Of a stretch of 64,000 bases of DNA, positions 16,648-24,688 are shown piece after piece. The stretch's first letter is position 1. Each line of letters starts with the position of its first letter. Origin of the DNA: 40CM-4-68-19 sp036513415 (lineage in GTDB: Bacteria > Myxococcota > Myxococcia > Myxococcales > 40CM-4-68-19); assembly GCA_036513415.1 (NCBI GenBank), contig DATBZA010000032.1, forward strand, positions 14,184-78,183. The letters run 5' to 3'. The notes beneath the pieces were generated by a model. That model did not search any database. It was not told where the DNA came from and saw only the letters and a list, made by a program, of their open reading frames with translations. The translations under genes and the position numbers were made by a program.

Positions 16648-17613
16648 ATGGATTCGATCAAGATCGAGCAGCTCGTCAAGGACCGGGACTTCGATCTGCG
16701 TCTCGAGCTGCTCGCGGGCGAGAACGGCCTCGACCGGCGCGTGGTGAGCTCGCGCATCCAGAAGCCCGGGCTCGCGCTCAGCGGTTTCACCGAGCACATC
16801 CACAAGGACCGGCTGCAAGTCTTCGGCAACACCGAGATCAGCTATCTGGCGACGCTCCGGCATGACGAGGCGCTCAAGCGCGTCCGCAACCTCTTCCAGC
16901 TCCCCATCGCATGCCTGGTGGTGACCAAGAACCTGCCGGTGGAGGACTGGATCAAGCGCGAGGCCACCGACGCGCGCGTGCCGCTCTTGCGCAGCAGCCA
17001 CCTCTCCTCCGCCTTCATCGACAACGTCGAGCAGTTCCTGCAGGAGGCGCTCACCGCCAGCACCTCGGTCCACGGGGTGTTGATCGACGTGATCGGCGTG
17101 GGCGTGCTCATCCTGGGCAAGAGCGGCATCGGCAAGAGCGAGCTGGCGCTGGATCTGGTGACGCGCGGCCACCGCCTGGTCGCCGACGACATCGTCGACC
17201 TCAAGCGCAGGCAGGGCGGCTCCGTCTACGGCAGCGGCTCCGAGATCATCAAGCATCACATGGAGATCCGCGGCATCGGCATCATCAACATCAAAGACCT
17301 CTTCGGCGTCTCCGCCGTGCGGGAGCGGAAGAAGGTGGAGATGGTGGTGGAGCTGGTGGAGTGGGACGACAAGGTCGAGTACGACCGGCTCGGCGTCGAA
17401 GAGCAGAAGTACACGATGCTCGACGTCGAGGTCCCGCTGCTCGTCGTTCCGGTCCGGCCCGGCCGCAACCTGACCACCATCGTCGAGGTGGCGGCGCGCA
17501 ACCACCTGCTCAAGCTGCAGGGGCACCATTCCGCCAAGGAGTTCCAGGAGAAGCTCTCGCGCGAGATCGCGCAGGCGACGCTCACGCGCGGGATCGGCGA
17601 CGAGGTCGAGTAG
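16648..17613 (+). CDS. hprK: HPr kinase/phosphorylase
   Basis: 321 residues. An N-terminal DRTGG-like domain (1-130) is followed by the kinase domain with His142 (VHGVLID), Walker A GKSGIGKSE (157-165), the Asp180-Asp181 pair and the HprK signature EIRGIGIINIKDLFG (206-220). It phosphorylates or dephosphorylates Ser46 of HPr-type proteins. In proteobacteria it belongs to the regulatory PTS. The HPr gene itself is not in the window. The TAG shares its last base with the rapZ GTG. Confidence 0.95.
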   Translation: MDSIKIEQLVKDRDFDLRLELLAGENGLDRRVVSSRIQKPGLALSGFTEHIHKDRLQVFGNTEISYLATLRHDEALKRVRNLFQLPIACLVVTKNLPVEDWIKREATDARVPLLRSSHLSSAFIDNVEQFLQEALTASTSVHGVLIDVIGVGVLILGKSGIGKSELALDLVTRGHRLVADDIVDLKRRQGGSVYGSGSEIIKHHMEIRGIGIINIKDLFGVSAVRERKKVEMVVELVEWDDKVEYDRLGVEEQKYTMLDVEVPLLVVPVRPGRNLTTIVEVAARNHLLKLQGHHSAKEFQEKLSREIAQATLTRGIGDEVE

Positions 17614-18524
17614 TGGCAGAGTCCCCGGAGAACGATCCGCCCAAGCGCGGCGCGGACACGCACCGCATCGTGGTGGTGACCGGGTTGTCCGGGGCGGGGA
17701 AATCCACCGCCACCAAGGCGCTGGAGGACCTCGGGTTCTTCTGCATCGACAACCTGCCGGTGATGCTGCTGCCGAAGCTGCTGGAGCTGGTCAGCCACGG
17801 GACCAGCGACGAGGTGCAGCGGCTCGCCATCGTGGTCGACGCGCGAGAGGGGCGGTTCCTCGATTCCACCCCGGCTGCCCTGGAGGAGGTCCGGCGCGAG
17901 GGCCACCAGCTGGAGGTGGTGTTCTTCGACTGCGCCGACGACGCGCTGATGCGAAGGTTCTCGGAGACGCGGCGGCGGCACCCCCTCAGCCCCGAGGGGA
18001 GCGTGCAGGAAGGAATCGCCCTGGAACGCGGCATGCTCACGCAGCTCCGCGCCCTCGCCGATCAGATCGTCGACACCACGCGCATGAACGTCCACGAGCT
18101 GCGCGACGTCATCACCGCGAAGTTCGGCGGTCCGGGACAGGACGACAAGCTCAACCTGACCCTGCTCAGCTTCGGGTTCCGCAACGGAATCCCGCCCGCG
18201 AGCGATCTGGTGTTCGACGTCCGTTTCCTCCCCAACCCGTACTTCGTCGAGGGCCTCAAGCCCCATCCCGGCACCGACCCGAGGGTCGCGGCCTGGGTGC
18301 TGGAGCGGATGCAGACGCAGGAGTTCCTGGCGCGGCTGGAGTCCCTGCTGCAGTTCCTGATTCCGCAGTATCGGGCCGAGGGAAAGAGCTATCTCACGGT
18401 CAGCATCGGTTGCACCGGTGGCCGGCACCGCAGCGTGGCGCTGGCGGAGGAGCTGGGGCGCAGGCTGACCGAGAAGCAGCGCGCCAACGTGAAGATCACG
18501 CACCGCGACGTCACAAAGGCTTGA
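17613..18524 (+). CDS. rapZ: RapZ (YvcJ-type) nucleotide-binding regulator
   Basis: 303 residues from GTG 17613. Walker A is GLSGAGKS (24-31), followed by ALEDLGFFCIDNLP. The C-terminal domain ends with GCTGGRHRSV, the phosphosugar and RNA-binding part of RapZ. In E. coli RapZ guides RNase E to GlmZ and controls GlcN6P synthesis; here the RNA partner is unknown. It shares one base with hprK, and its 3' end overlaps the convergent GspE-N gene by 14 nt. Confidence 0.93.
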   Translation: MAESPENDPPKRGADTHRIVVVTGLSGAGKSTATKALEDLGFFCIDNLPVMLLPKLLELVSHGTSDEVQRLAIVVDAREGRFLDSTPAALEEVRREGHQLEVVFFDCADDALMRRFSETRRRHPLSPEGSVQEGIALERGMLTQLRALADQIVDTTRMNVHELRDVITAKFGGPGQDDKLNLTLLSFGFRNGIPPASDLVFDVRFLPNPYFVEGLKPHPGTDPRVAAWVLERMQTQEFLARLESLLQFLIPQYRAEGKSYLTVSIGCTGGRHRSVALAEELGRRLTEKQRANVKITHRDVTKA

Positions 18525-19377
18525 CCGGCCCCGTCGGCGGCTTGCGCTTCTTCATCTCTTCGCGCGTGAACACGCCCTTATCCACGCACAGCTCCGCGAG
18601 CGTACGCAGCACCAGCGCGCCCTTTTCCAGCGCCGACCGCAGCGCTTCCAGCGTTGAGATGTCACCCTCGGCCAGATCGTCCGTCTCGATCGGACCCGGC
18701 TGGGTGGCCGTCGTGAAGAGCTGTTCGAACCGGAGCGGTCCCGTGGTGGGGCTGCTCTTGCGGACCTGCGAGGGGACGTTCGCCGGGACCTCGACTCCAA
18801 GCTCCTTCGCGATCCGCGAGAGCGGGCTCTCCCCGATGTCGTCGGCGACGTTCAGCACTTCGAAGGCTTCGTCGCCGTTGCCCTCGATCTCGATGGCGGC
18901 CAGCTTGTCGTTCTGGACCGGCTCGGGCTGGGTGCTTCCCGCGCCAGGGGCCGCATAGAGCGTCCGCACCGCGCGGAGGATCTCGGTCGGGCCGGCGACC
19001 GCGGGCCGCACGCGCTTCTGCGCCTTGCGGCGGACGAGCCCGATCGCATCCTCGTCGGTGGGGTCGGCCATCGCCAGCCAGAGCAGCTCGCCGTTCTCGC
19101 GCAGGGCGACGGGAAGGACGAATTTGTCCGCGCAAGTGCGTGCATCCAGCAGCGCCAGCGCCGGCCCTTCCGGAGGCGTCATCGCCAGGTCGATGCGGGG
19201 GAGCCCGAGCTCCACCGAGACGGCGCGCGCCACCGTCGCTTCGGTGGCGTAGCCCATCTCGGCGACCTGCTGCACGACGTGGCCGCCCGCAGGAGAGCGG
19301 GAGCGGCTCATCACCGCGTCGTGCTGGCGCTCGTCGAGGACCTGGATCTTGACGAGCAGGTCGATGATCGACGCCAA
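18511..19377 (-). CDS. Stand-alone GspE/PilB N-terminal-domain protein
   Basis: 288 residues. Residues about 1-150 match the type II secretion E / MshEN N-terminal domain (QVAEMGYATEATVARAVSVE, LGLPRIDL, VLPVALRENGELLWLAMADP, then DEDAIGLVRRKA). No Walker A or ATPase domain follows; instead there is a low-complexity linker and a C-terminal helical segment (about 240-275). The fold binds c-di-GMP in some relatives, so an adaptor for a secretion, pilus or motility ATPase is plausible (inference). The start is TTG at 19375-19377 behind GGGAGGGACGC. Confidence 0.8.
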   Translation of the reverse strand: MASIIDLLVKIQVLDERQHDAVMSRSRSPAGGHVVQQVAEMGYATEATVARAVSVELGLPRIDLAMTPPEGPALALLDARTCADKFVLPVALRENGELLWLAMADPTDEDAIGLVRRKAQKRVRPAVAGPTEILRAVRTLYAAPGAGSTQPEPVQNDKLAAIEIEGNGDEAFEVLNVADDIGESPLSRIAKELGVEVPANVPSQVRKSSPTTGPLRFEQLFTTATQPGPIETDDLAEGDISTLEALRSALEKGALVLRTLAELCVDKGVFTREEMKKRKPPTGPVKPL

Positions 19378-19490
19378 GCGTCCCTCCCACGAAGACGATA
19401 ACGCTCATCCTGGACGCTGGCGACTTCCGCGCCGGGAAAGCGACGAGGTGGGAGGTTCGAGCACAGCCCCCAAAGGCTTCATCCTTCCCT

Positions 19491-19655
19491 TCAACCGCAG
19501 AGCGCACAGAGCGCGCAGAGATTTTTGGGGGGGGTGATCATGGTGCCCCGTGCCCCCGGAGGTGCCCCGAACGTTCGGGGTGGCTCCACACCAACCCAAC
19601 AAAGGCCTTCAGACGACGTATCCACCTCTGCGCGCTCCGCGCGCTCTGTGGTTGA
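19491..19655 (-). repeat. Palindromic intergenic element, copy A (inverted orientation)
   Basis: Imperfect terminal inverted repeats lie at 19491-19520 (TCAACCGCAGAGCGCACAGA onward) and 19626-19655 (ending GGTTGA), with three mismatches in 30 nt. Read on the minus strand, the core matches the other copies: ACGTCGTCT, GTTGGGTTGG and ATGATCACCCCCCC. It has its own inner palindrome, CCCCGAACGTTCGGGG. The element lies between the 3' end of purF and the 5' end of the GspE-N gene. The remaining intergenic bases (19378-19490 and 19656-19670) show no gene. Confidence 0.85.
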
Positions 19656-19670
19656 TCTGAAGCGCCGGGC

Positions 19671-21149
19671 CTAGTTGCGGAGGATGGTGAGGTTCTCGGC
19701 CGCGCCCGTGGCCTTCCCCTCGCGCGGCCCATGCTCGCCGACCAAGGGCGCATCGGCCGCCGGCGGCGCCAGCTGCACCAGGTACTCGCCGGTGAAGCAA
19801 GCGTCGCAGAAGCCGCGCGGCTCCGCCTTGGCGGCCTCGTGCATTCCCTGCTGAGACAGGTACCCGAGCGAGTCCGCGGTGACGTACTTCGCGATCTCCT
19901 TCTCGGTGTGCGAGGCGGCGATCAGCTCGCTGCGCACCGGCGTGTCGATGCCGTAGTAGCAGGGCCACCGCGTCGGGGGGGCGCTGATGCGCAGGTGCAC
20001 CTCGCGCGCGCCCGCGTCGCGGATCATCTTCACGATCTTGCGGCTGGTGGTGCCGCGGACGATGGAGTCGTCCACCACGATCACCCGCTTGCCGCGGACC
20101 ACGTCGGAAACGGGGTTGAGCTTGAGCTTGACGCCGAAGTGCCGGATCGATTGCGACGGCTCGATGAACGTACGGCCGACGTAGTGGCTGCGAATCAGCC
20201 CCAGGTCATAGGGAATGCCGCTCTGCTCCGAGTACCCCAGCGCCGCGGGCACGCCCGAGTCGGGGACCGGCACGACCACGTCGGCCTCGACCGGCGCCTC
20301 GATGGCGAGCCGCTTGCCCAGCGCCTTCCGCGTCGCGTAGACGCTGCGTCCGAACACCTGGGAGTCGGGCCGGGCGAAGTAGATCAGCTCGAAGATGCAC
20401 TTCCCGGCTCGCTGCGGCGATTGGGTCTGGTGCGTCCGCAGTCCGTGCTCGTCGACCCCCACCATCTCTCCCGGCTCGATCTCGCGGATGTACTCCGCCT
20501 CGATCAGGTCCAGCGCGCAGGTCTCGCTGGCGAAGACGGTGGCGCCGTTCTTCAGCCTGCCCAGGACCAGGGGCCGGAAGCCCAGCGGGTCGCGGACGGC
20601 GACGATGCCCTTCTCGGTGAGGAAGAGCAGCGAGTACGCGCCGCGCACGTTCGCGAGCGCGCCGCGGATCCGCTCCTCGATGGTGCCCTCGCGCTGGTGG
20701 GCGAGCAGGTGCACGATCACTTCCGTGTCGCTGGTTCCTTGGAAGAGAGCGCCTCGTGCGGCGAGCTGCGCGCGCAGCTCCTCCGCGTTGACCAGGTTCC
20801 CGTTGTGCGCCACGGCGACATACCCTGCGGGGGTCCGCGCCACCATCGGCTGCGCGTTGGCCAGGTTGGACTGGCCGGCGGTCGAGTAGCGGGTGTGCCC
20901 GATCGCCGAGCTTCCCGGCAACCCGGCGATGGCCTGCTGATCGAAGATGTCGGCGACCAGCCCCATTGCCTTGTGCAGGTTGATCTGGTTCCCGTCCCAC
21001 GAGGCGATCCCGGCCGACTCCTGCCCGCGGTGCTGGAGCGCGTGGATGCCGAGGTAGGCGAGGTTCGACGCCTCGGCGTGACCGAACACGCCGAACACGC
21101 CGCACTCGTCGTGGAACTTGTCCTCGCCGTTCAGGATCGGGAGTCGCAT
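19671..21149 (-). CDS. purF: Amidophosphoribosyltransferase
   Basis: 492 residues. A propeptide MRLPILNGEDKFHDE precedes Cys16 (ECGVFGVF), the N-terminal nucleophile after processing, as in the Bacillus-type enzyme. Glutaminase landmarks are HRGQESAG, HNGNLVN and GTSDTEV. The PRTase domain has VIVVDDSIVRGTT for PRPP binding. Further Cys residues (CIFELIYFARPDS, CDACF) match the 4Fe-4S ligands of the Bacillus type. It catalyses the first step of purine synthesis. The ATG at 21149 follows the family N-terminus; a longer frame upstream is unlikely. Confidence 0.95.
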   Translation of the reverse strand: MRLPILNGEDKFHDECGVFGVFGHAEASNLAYLGIHALQHRGQESAGIASWDGNQINLHKAMGLVADIFDQQAIAGLPGSSAIGHTRYSTAGQSNLANAQPMVARTPAGYVAVAHNGNLVNAEELRAQLAARGALFQGTSDTEVIVHLLAHQREGTIEERIRGALANVRGAYSLLFLTEKGIVAVRDPLGFRPLVLGRLKNGATVFASETCALDLIEAEYIREIEPGEMVGVDEHGLRTHQTQSPQRAGKCIFELIYFARPDSQVFGRSVYATRKALGKRLAIEAPVEADVVVPVPDSGVPAALGYSEQSGIPYDLGLIRSHYVGRTFIEPSQSIRHFGVKLKLNPVSDVVRGKRVIVVDDSIVRGTTSRKIVKMIRDAGAREVHLRISAPPTRWPCYYGIDTPVRSELIAASHTEKEIAKYVTADSLGYLSQQGMHEAAKAEPRGFCDACFTGEYLVQLAPPAADAPLVGEHGPREGKATGAAENLTILRN

Positions 21150-21271
21150 CGGAGGGGCCGGAGGGTACAGTGGGAGGCGGGCTAGGGCAACACGGACGGA
21201 ACAACGCGGAATCACCGTGCATTCTGAAGATGCCGCAACCCTTCCGGCGGTGCGCGCGTACAATCGCTCCA

Positions 21272-21958
21272 ATGGACGAGAAGGAGAGCCGGATCGTGGA
21301 GGCGCGCATGAAGCTCCGCGAGCGCTTCCAGGGCAAGATGAAGGAGACGCCGGCGGCTGCGGATGCGCGCCCGCTGGGCCGTGGTCCTCCGAACCGCCAC
21401 GGGATGCCGAAGCTGCCCGAGGGCCAGACCGTCACCAAGGGCTGGCCGGTGCTCGATCTCGGCCGCCAGCCCGACGTCAAGGTCTCCAAGTGGGAGCTGA
21501 TCGTGGACGGCGCGGTCGAGGAGCCGGTGCGGCTCTCCTGGAAGGACTTCCTCGCCCTCCCTCAGGTCAAGGACACCAGCGACTTCCACTGCGTGACCAC
21601 CTGGTCGAAGATGGACGTCCAGTGGGAGGGAGTGCAGCTGTCGACGGTGATCGCGCTCGCCAGGCCGAAGCCGGACGCGACACATCTCATGACGCACGCG
21701 TACGACGGGTACACCACCAACCTTCCGCTGGAAGAGGCGCTCAAAGATGACGTGCTGCTGGTCCACACCGCCGAAGGCAAGCCGCTGCCGGTCGAGCACG
21801 GCGGGCCGGCGCGCATCATCACTCCACAGCTCTACGCCTGGAAGGGAGCGAAGTGGATCCATCGAATCGAGCTTCTGACGCGGGACCGGCTCGGGTTCTG
21901 GGAGCTGCGCGGCTATTCGAATACGGCGCATCCCTGGCGAAACGATCGCTACTCCTAG
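21272..21958 (+). CDS. Sulfite-oxidase-family molybdopterin oxidoreductase, cytosolic
   Basis: 228 residues. A single oxidoreductase molybdopterin domain carries FHCVTTWSK, in which Cys107 is the expected molybdenum ligand, and HGGPARIITPQLYAWKGAKW near the C-terminus. There is no Tat or Sec signal, unlike MsrP/YedY, and no dimerisation domain, so this is the short COG2041 type with unknown substrate. The ATG at 21272 is placed by the charged N-terminal region; no strong Shine-Dalgarno is visible. Its end overlaps the beginning of the next gene. Its promoter region is shared with divergent purF. Confidence 0.87.
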   Translation: MDEKESRIVEARMKLRERFQGKMKETPAAADARPLGRGPPNRHGMPKLPEGQTVTKGWPVLDLGRQPDVKVSKWELIVDGAVEEPVRLSWKDFLALPQVKDTSDFHCVTTWSKMDVQWEGVQLSTVIALARPKPDATHLMTHAYDGYTTNLPLEEALKDDVLLVHTAEGKPLPVEHGGPARIITPQLYAWKGAKWIHRIELLTRDRLGFWELRGYSNTAHPWRNDRYS

Positions 21959-23109
21959 CGGTCCTGTTCGCGTCGTCGGCCCGGGCGGAGGCGCGGCAGA
22001 ACGTGCTGGAGTACGTGCACGAGAAGCTGCTGCAGGATCGATCGCTCGACGCGAGCAGGCGGCAGGCGATCGAATCCGCGATCAAGGAGCGGTTCGCGAA
22101 CTACGGCTTCAACGTCGTGAAGCCGGAAAAACCCGAGGACGCGCGGACGCTCCTCCACGTCATTTTCGAGGGCGTGCTCGACCGCGCCGACCCGGCCCGC
22201 ATCGCCGACGTGGGCTTCGCGGCGTACCGCGCGATCTGGCGGGGAGCGCCTGCGGACGCGGTCGACGGCATCGCGCTCTACGGCTACCAGAAGAAGATCC
22301 CAGCCGACTCCATCGCAACCTGGGCCAACGGATATCGCGACGGCGCCGAGGGCGGCGTGCCCGGCGACGTCATGGCGGACGCGATCCACGAGGCCATGCT
22401 GGGAGGCTGGCCGGATGCGTCGTTCAAGACCGTGAAGTGGGCCCTGGTCGACGCGGCCAAGTCGGGATGGGACACGCGTCTGTACGCCGCCTACATGCTC
22501 CAGGGCATGCGCAGGGATCCCACGCACCCCGGAGCGCTGCAGGCCGAGCTGCGGGCGAAGTTCTCCAGCGCGAAGACGCTCAAGACGGCGCTGCCCGATC
22601 CCGGTTACAAGGGCGCGTTCACCGTCGCGGTAGCGCCTCCGCCCACGGTGGTCTGGACGCCGGCGCCGCTGCCGAAGGAATTTCGCCGCCCGCCTCCCGC
22701 AGCTCCCCCTCCTCTGGCGCTGCCCGAACAGCCGCGGATCTGGCCGGGCCTGGAGCAGGCGGTGCGCAGCTACCTGGGGACGCCCTACGTGTGGGGCGGG
22801 CTGAGCCACCGCGGCATCGACTGCTCGGGCCTGACCATGAGCTCGTACCGGGAAGTCTCCATCGGGATCCCGCGGGTCTCGCGCCAGCAGTTCGCGACCG
22901 GAAAGCCGGTGCAGTCCGGCGAGCTGCGCGAGGGCGATCTCGTCTTCTTCGACACTTCCGGCAACGGGGTGTCGCACGTCGGGATGATGGTCGACGTGCC
23001 CAACCGCCGGTTCATCCACGCCAGCTCGTCGAACGGAGTGGTGGAGGCGGCGCTCGACGACACCTGGTTCCAGTCGCGCTATCTCGGCGCGAGGCGGGTG
23101 GTGCGCTGA
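21934..23109 (+). CDS. Secreted NlpC/P60 cell-wall hydrolase
   Basis: 391 residues if begun at CTG 21934. The N-terminus LAKRSLLLAVLFASSARAEA is a signal peptide. A helical domain of unknown type (20-225) and a Pro-rich linker precede the NlpC/P60 domain (from about 270) with Cys297 in GIDCSGL, His348 in SHVGMM and a third polar His362. It should cleave peptidoglycan peptides in the periplasm. The start is uncertain: GTG 21853 would overlap the previous gene by 106 nt, and GTG 22003 would remove the signal peptide. No in-frame ATG, GTG or TTG fits the signal peptide. Confidence 0.82.
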   Translation: MAKRSLLLAVLFASSARAEARQNVLEYVHEKLLQDRSLDASRRQAIESAIKERFANYGFNVVKPEKPEDARTLLHVIFEGVLDRADPARIADVGFAAYRAIWRGAPADAVDGIALYGYQKKIPADSIATWANGYRDGAEGGVPGDVMADAIHEAMLGGWPDASFKTVKWALVDAAKSGWDTRLYAAYMLQGMRRDPTHPGALQAELRAKFSSAKTLKTALPDPGYKGAFTVAVAPPPTVVWTPAPLPKEFRRPPPAAPPPLALPEQPRIWPGLEQAVRSYLGTPYVWGGLSHRGIDCSGLTMSSYREVSIGIPRVSRQQFATGKPVQSGELREGDLVFFDTSGNGVSHVGMMVDVPNRRFIHASSSNGVVEAALDDTWFQSRYLGARRVVR

Positions 23110-24341
23110 GGAAGGCGCTCCTCGCCGGCGCGCTGCTGGCGCTCGCCGCGGCCGCGCTCTTCTGCGCGGTGCCCTTGGGGACGGCGCAGCGGCTTCCGGG
23201 TATCGCAGTCAACGGCAGGGTCGCGCTGGAGTTGCTGGGCGTGGGCTCGCTGCGCGCCGGCGCGGGCAAGGTGCGGATTGCGCTCGGTCCTCACCCGATC
23301 CTCGCCGGCTATCCGGGGAAGCGGCGCGCGGAAGACTCGAGGGAGCCGGTGTACGCGAGGGCCATCGCGCTGGAGGTGGAAGGGCTGCGCGCGCTGGTGG
23401 CCTCGATCGACACGCTGCTCGTGCCGGGCAGCCTGGAGGAGGAGGTGCTGCGCCGCGCGCGGCTGCCACCGCTCACCTGCCTCCTGCTCGCGGCCACGCA
23501 CACGCATTCGGGCCCGGGCGGCGCGTGGGACAGCGTCATCGCCGGATGGTCGGGCGCGGGGCCGTTCGATCGGGCGCAACGGGATGCGATCGCACAGGCC
23601 GCGGCCGACGCGCTCAGGCAGGCGATCGACGCTCTCGGTCCGGCGGAGCTGCTGGTGGCACGAGAGGATTGGCCGGAGGGGCCGGCGCGGCCCCGAAGCG
23701 GAGGCCCCATCGACCCCCAGCTGGTAGCGCTGCGCGTTCGCGGGCCATCGGGGGAAGACGTGGCGACGCTGATCGACTACCCCATGCACCCCACCACCAC
23801 GCCGCGCTCCTCGCGGCGGCTCTCGGCCGACTGGCCGGGCAAGGTGGCCGCGGCCCTGGAAGGCGCGCCGGTGCTGGTGGTCCAGGGCGCGGGCGGCAAC
23901 GCGACCTGGGATCGGGCTGAGGACGTGGCGGCGGCGGTCGCCCGCGAGGCCGAGCAGCTCCTGCGCAGGGCGGAGCCAGTGCGGCACCTCCAGATCGGGT
24001 GCCAGGCGCGCCTGGTGGCCCTTCCACCCCCGCAGGCTTCGCCCGCGGTGCCCTGGCCGTTGCGGCGGGCGTTTGCCAACGCGATCGCGCTGACGCGGGA
24101 GCCCGCGGTGATCGAGACGCGCGTTCGCATCGGTCCACTGACGTTGGTCGGCGTGCCGGGTGAGCCGGTCGGGGAGCTCGGCCGGCGTATGTCCCCCGAC
24201 GTGCTGGTCGGGCTCGCCGACGGCTATGCCGGATACGTGGAAACGTCAGAGCGCTGGGCCCAAGGCGAGGGAGAGGCTTCGCGCACCTGGTTCGGCCCGG
24301 GCCTCGCCGAGGCGCTTGGGCTATGGTCGGCGCCGCGATGA
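23106..24341 (+). CDS. Neutral/alkaline ceramidase-like secreted protein
   Basis: 411 residues from CTG 23106, which overlaps the preceding TGA (CTGA). A hydrophobic signal or anchor (LLAGALLALAAAALFCAV, about 5-22) is followed by a region like the N-terminal domain of neutral ceramidases: LRAGAGKVRI (49-58), EPVYARAIALEV, LVASIDTLLV and ATHTHSGPGG (130-139). Many bacterial members of this family are uncharacterised, so ceramide hydrolysis is only a possibility. No ATG, GTG or TTG stands near the signal sequence, so the CTG start is inferred from the overlap. It is about 410 residues, shorter than full ceramidases of 650 or more. Confidence 0.72.
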   Translation: MRKALLAGALLALAAAALFCAVPLGTAQRLPGIAVNGRVALELLGVGSLRAGAGKVRIALGPHPILAGYPGKRRAEDSREPVYARAIALEVEGLRALVASIDTLLVPGSLEEEVLRRARLPPLTCLLLAATHTHSGPGGAWDSVIAGWSGAGPFDRAQRDAIAQAAADALRQAIDALGPAELLVAREDWPEGPARPRSGGPIDPQLVALRVRGPSGEDVATLIDYPMHPTTTPRSSRRLSADWPGKVAAALEGAPVLVVQGAGGNATWDRAEDVAAAVAREAEQLLRRAEPVRHLQIGCQARLVALPPPQASPAVPWPLRRAFANAIALTREPAVIETRVRIGPLTLVGVPGEPVGELGRRMSPDVLVGLADGYAGYVETSERWAQGEGEASRTWFGPGLAEALGLWSAPR

Positions 24342-24557
24342 TCCTCGAGATCGCCGAAGAGGTCGCCACGGCGCTGCGCGAGCGCCGCCCGGTGGTGGCT
24401 TTGGAAACAGGATGTGACTCCGTTTCTGCTCGCGGCGCTGGCTGGGGCGACGGGCAACCGCAGCACCGCCGCTAATATCGAGCTTCTCGAGAACAATGCG
24501 CGGGTGGCGGCGGAAATCGCCGGGGCGATGCGCGTCAGTGATGCAGCCGGGCTGTAA
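24338..24557 (+). pseudogene. psuG: psuG remnant (pseudouridine-5'-phosphate glycosidase) with internal deletion
   Basis: The ATG overlaps the previous stop (ATGA) and encodes MILEIAEEVATALRERRP then VVALET, the start of PsuG. The frame then continues in noise to TAA. One frame over, DVTPFLLAALAGATGNRSTA and ANIELLENNARVAAEIAG match the PsuG C-terminus. A normal PsuG has about 300 residues; about 230 central residues, including the catalytic part, are gone and the ends are joined out of frame. This is therefore a deletion remnant. The intact start overlap suggests it was once in the operon with the upstream genes. Confidence 0.78.
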
Positions 24558-24597
24558 TCTGCCGGGCGCGCCAGCCCGGGGGGCGCTCGACCGGCGC

Positions 24598-24627
24598 TTG
24601 ACCCTACCCTCAGCCGGCAAGTATACG
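24598..24627 (+). promoter_or_regulatory. Candidate sigma-70 promoter of the first S8 protease
   Basis: TTGACC at 24598-24603 and TATACG at 24622-24627 are separated by 18 nt, about 60 nt before the GTG start at 24689. This is a good match to the -35 and -10 consensus in otherwise very GC-rich DNA. It is a prediction only. Confidence 0.4.
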
Positions 24628-24688
24628 CCTTCCCCGCACCGTTCGGCAGCCGCCCACCAACCTCTCCACCTTTTCCAGGGGGATTCCC

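Noticed and set aside
19731..21185. 484-residue open frame opposite purF
   Set aside because: Antisense shadow of a conserved gene; low-complexity Arg/Val/Asp composition and no domain.
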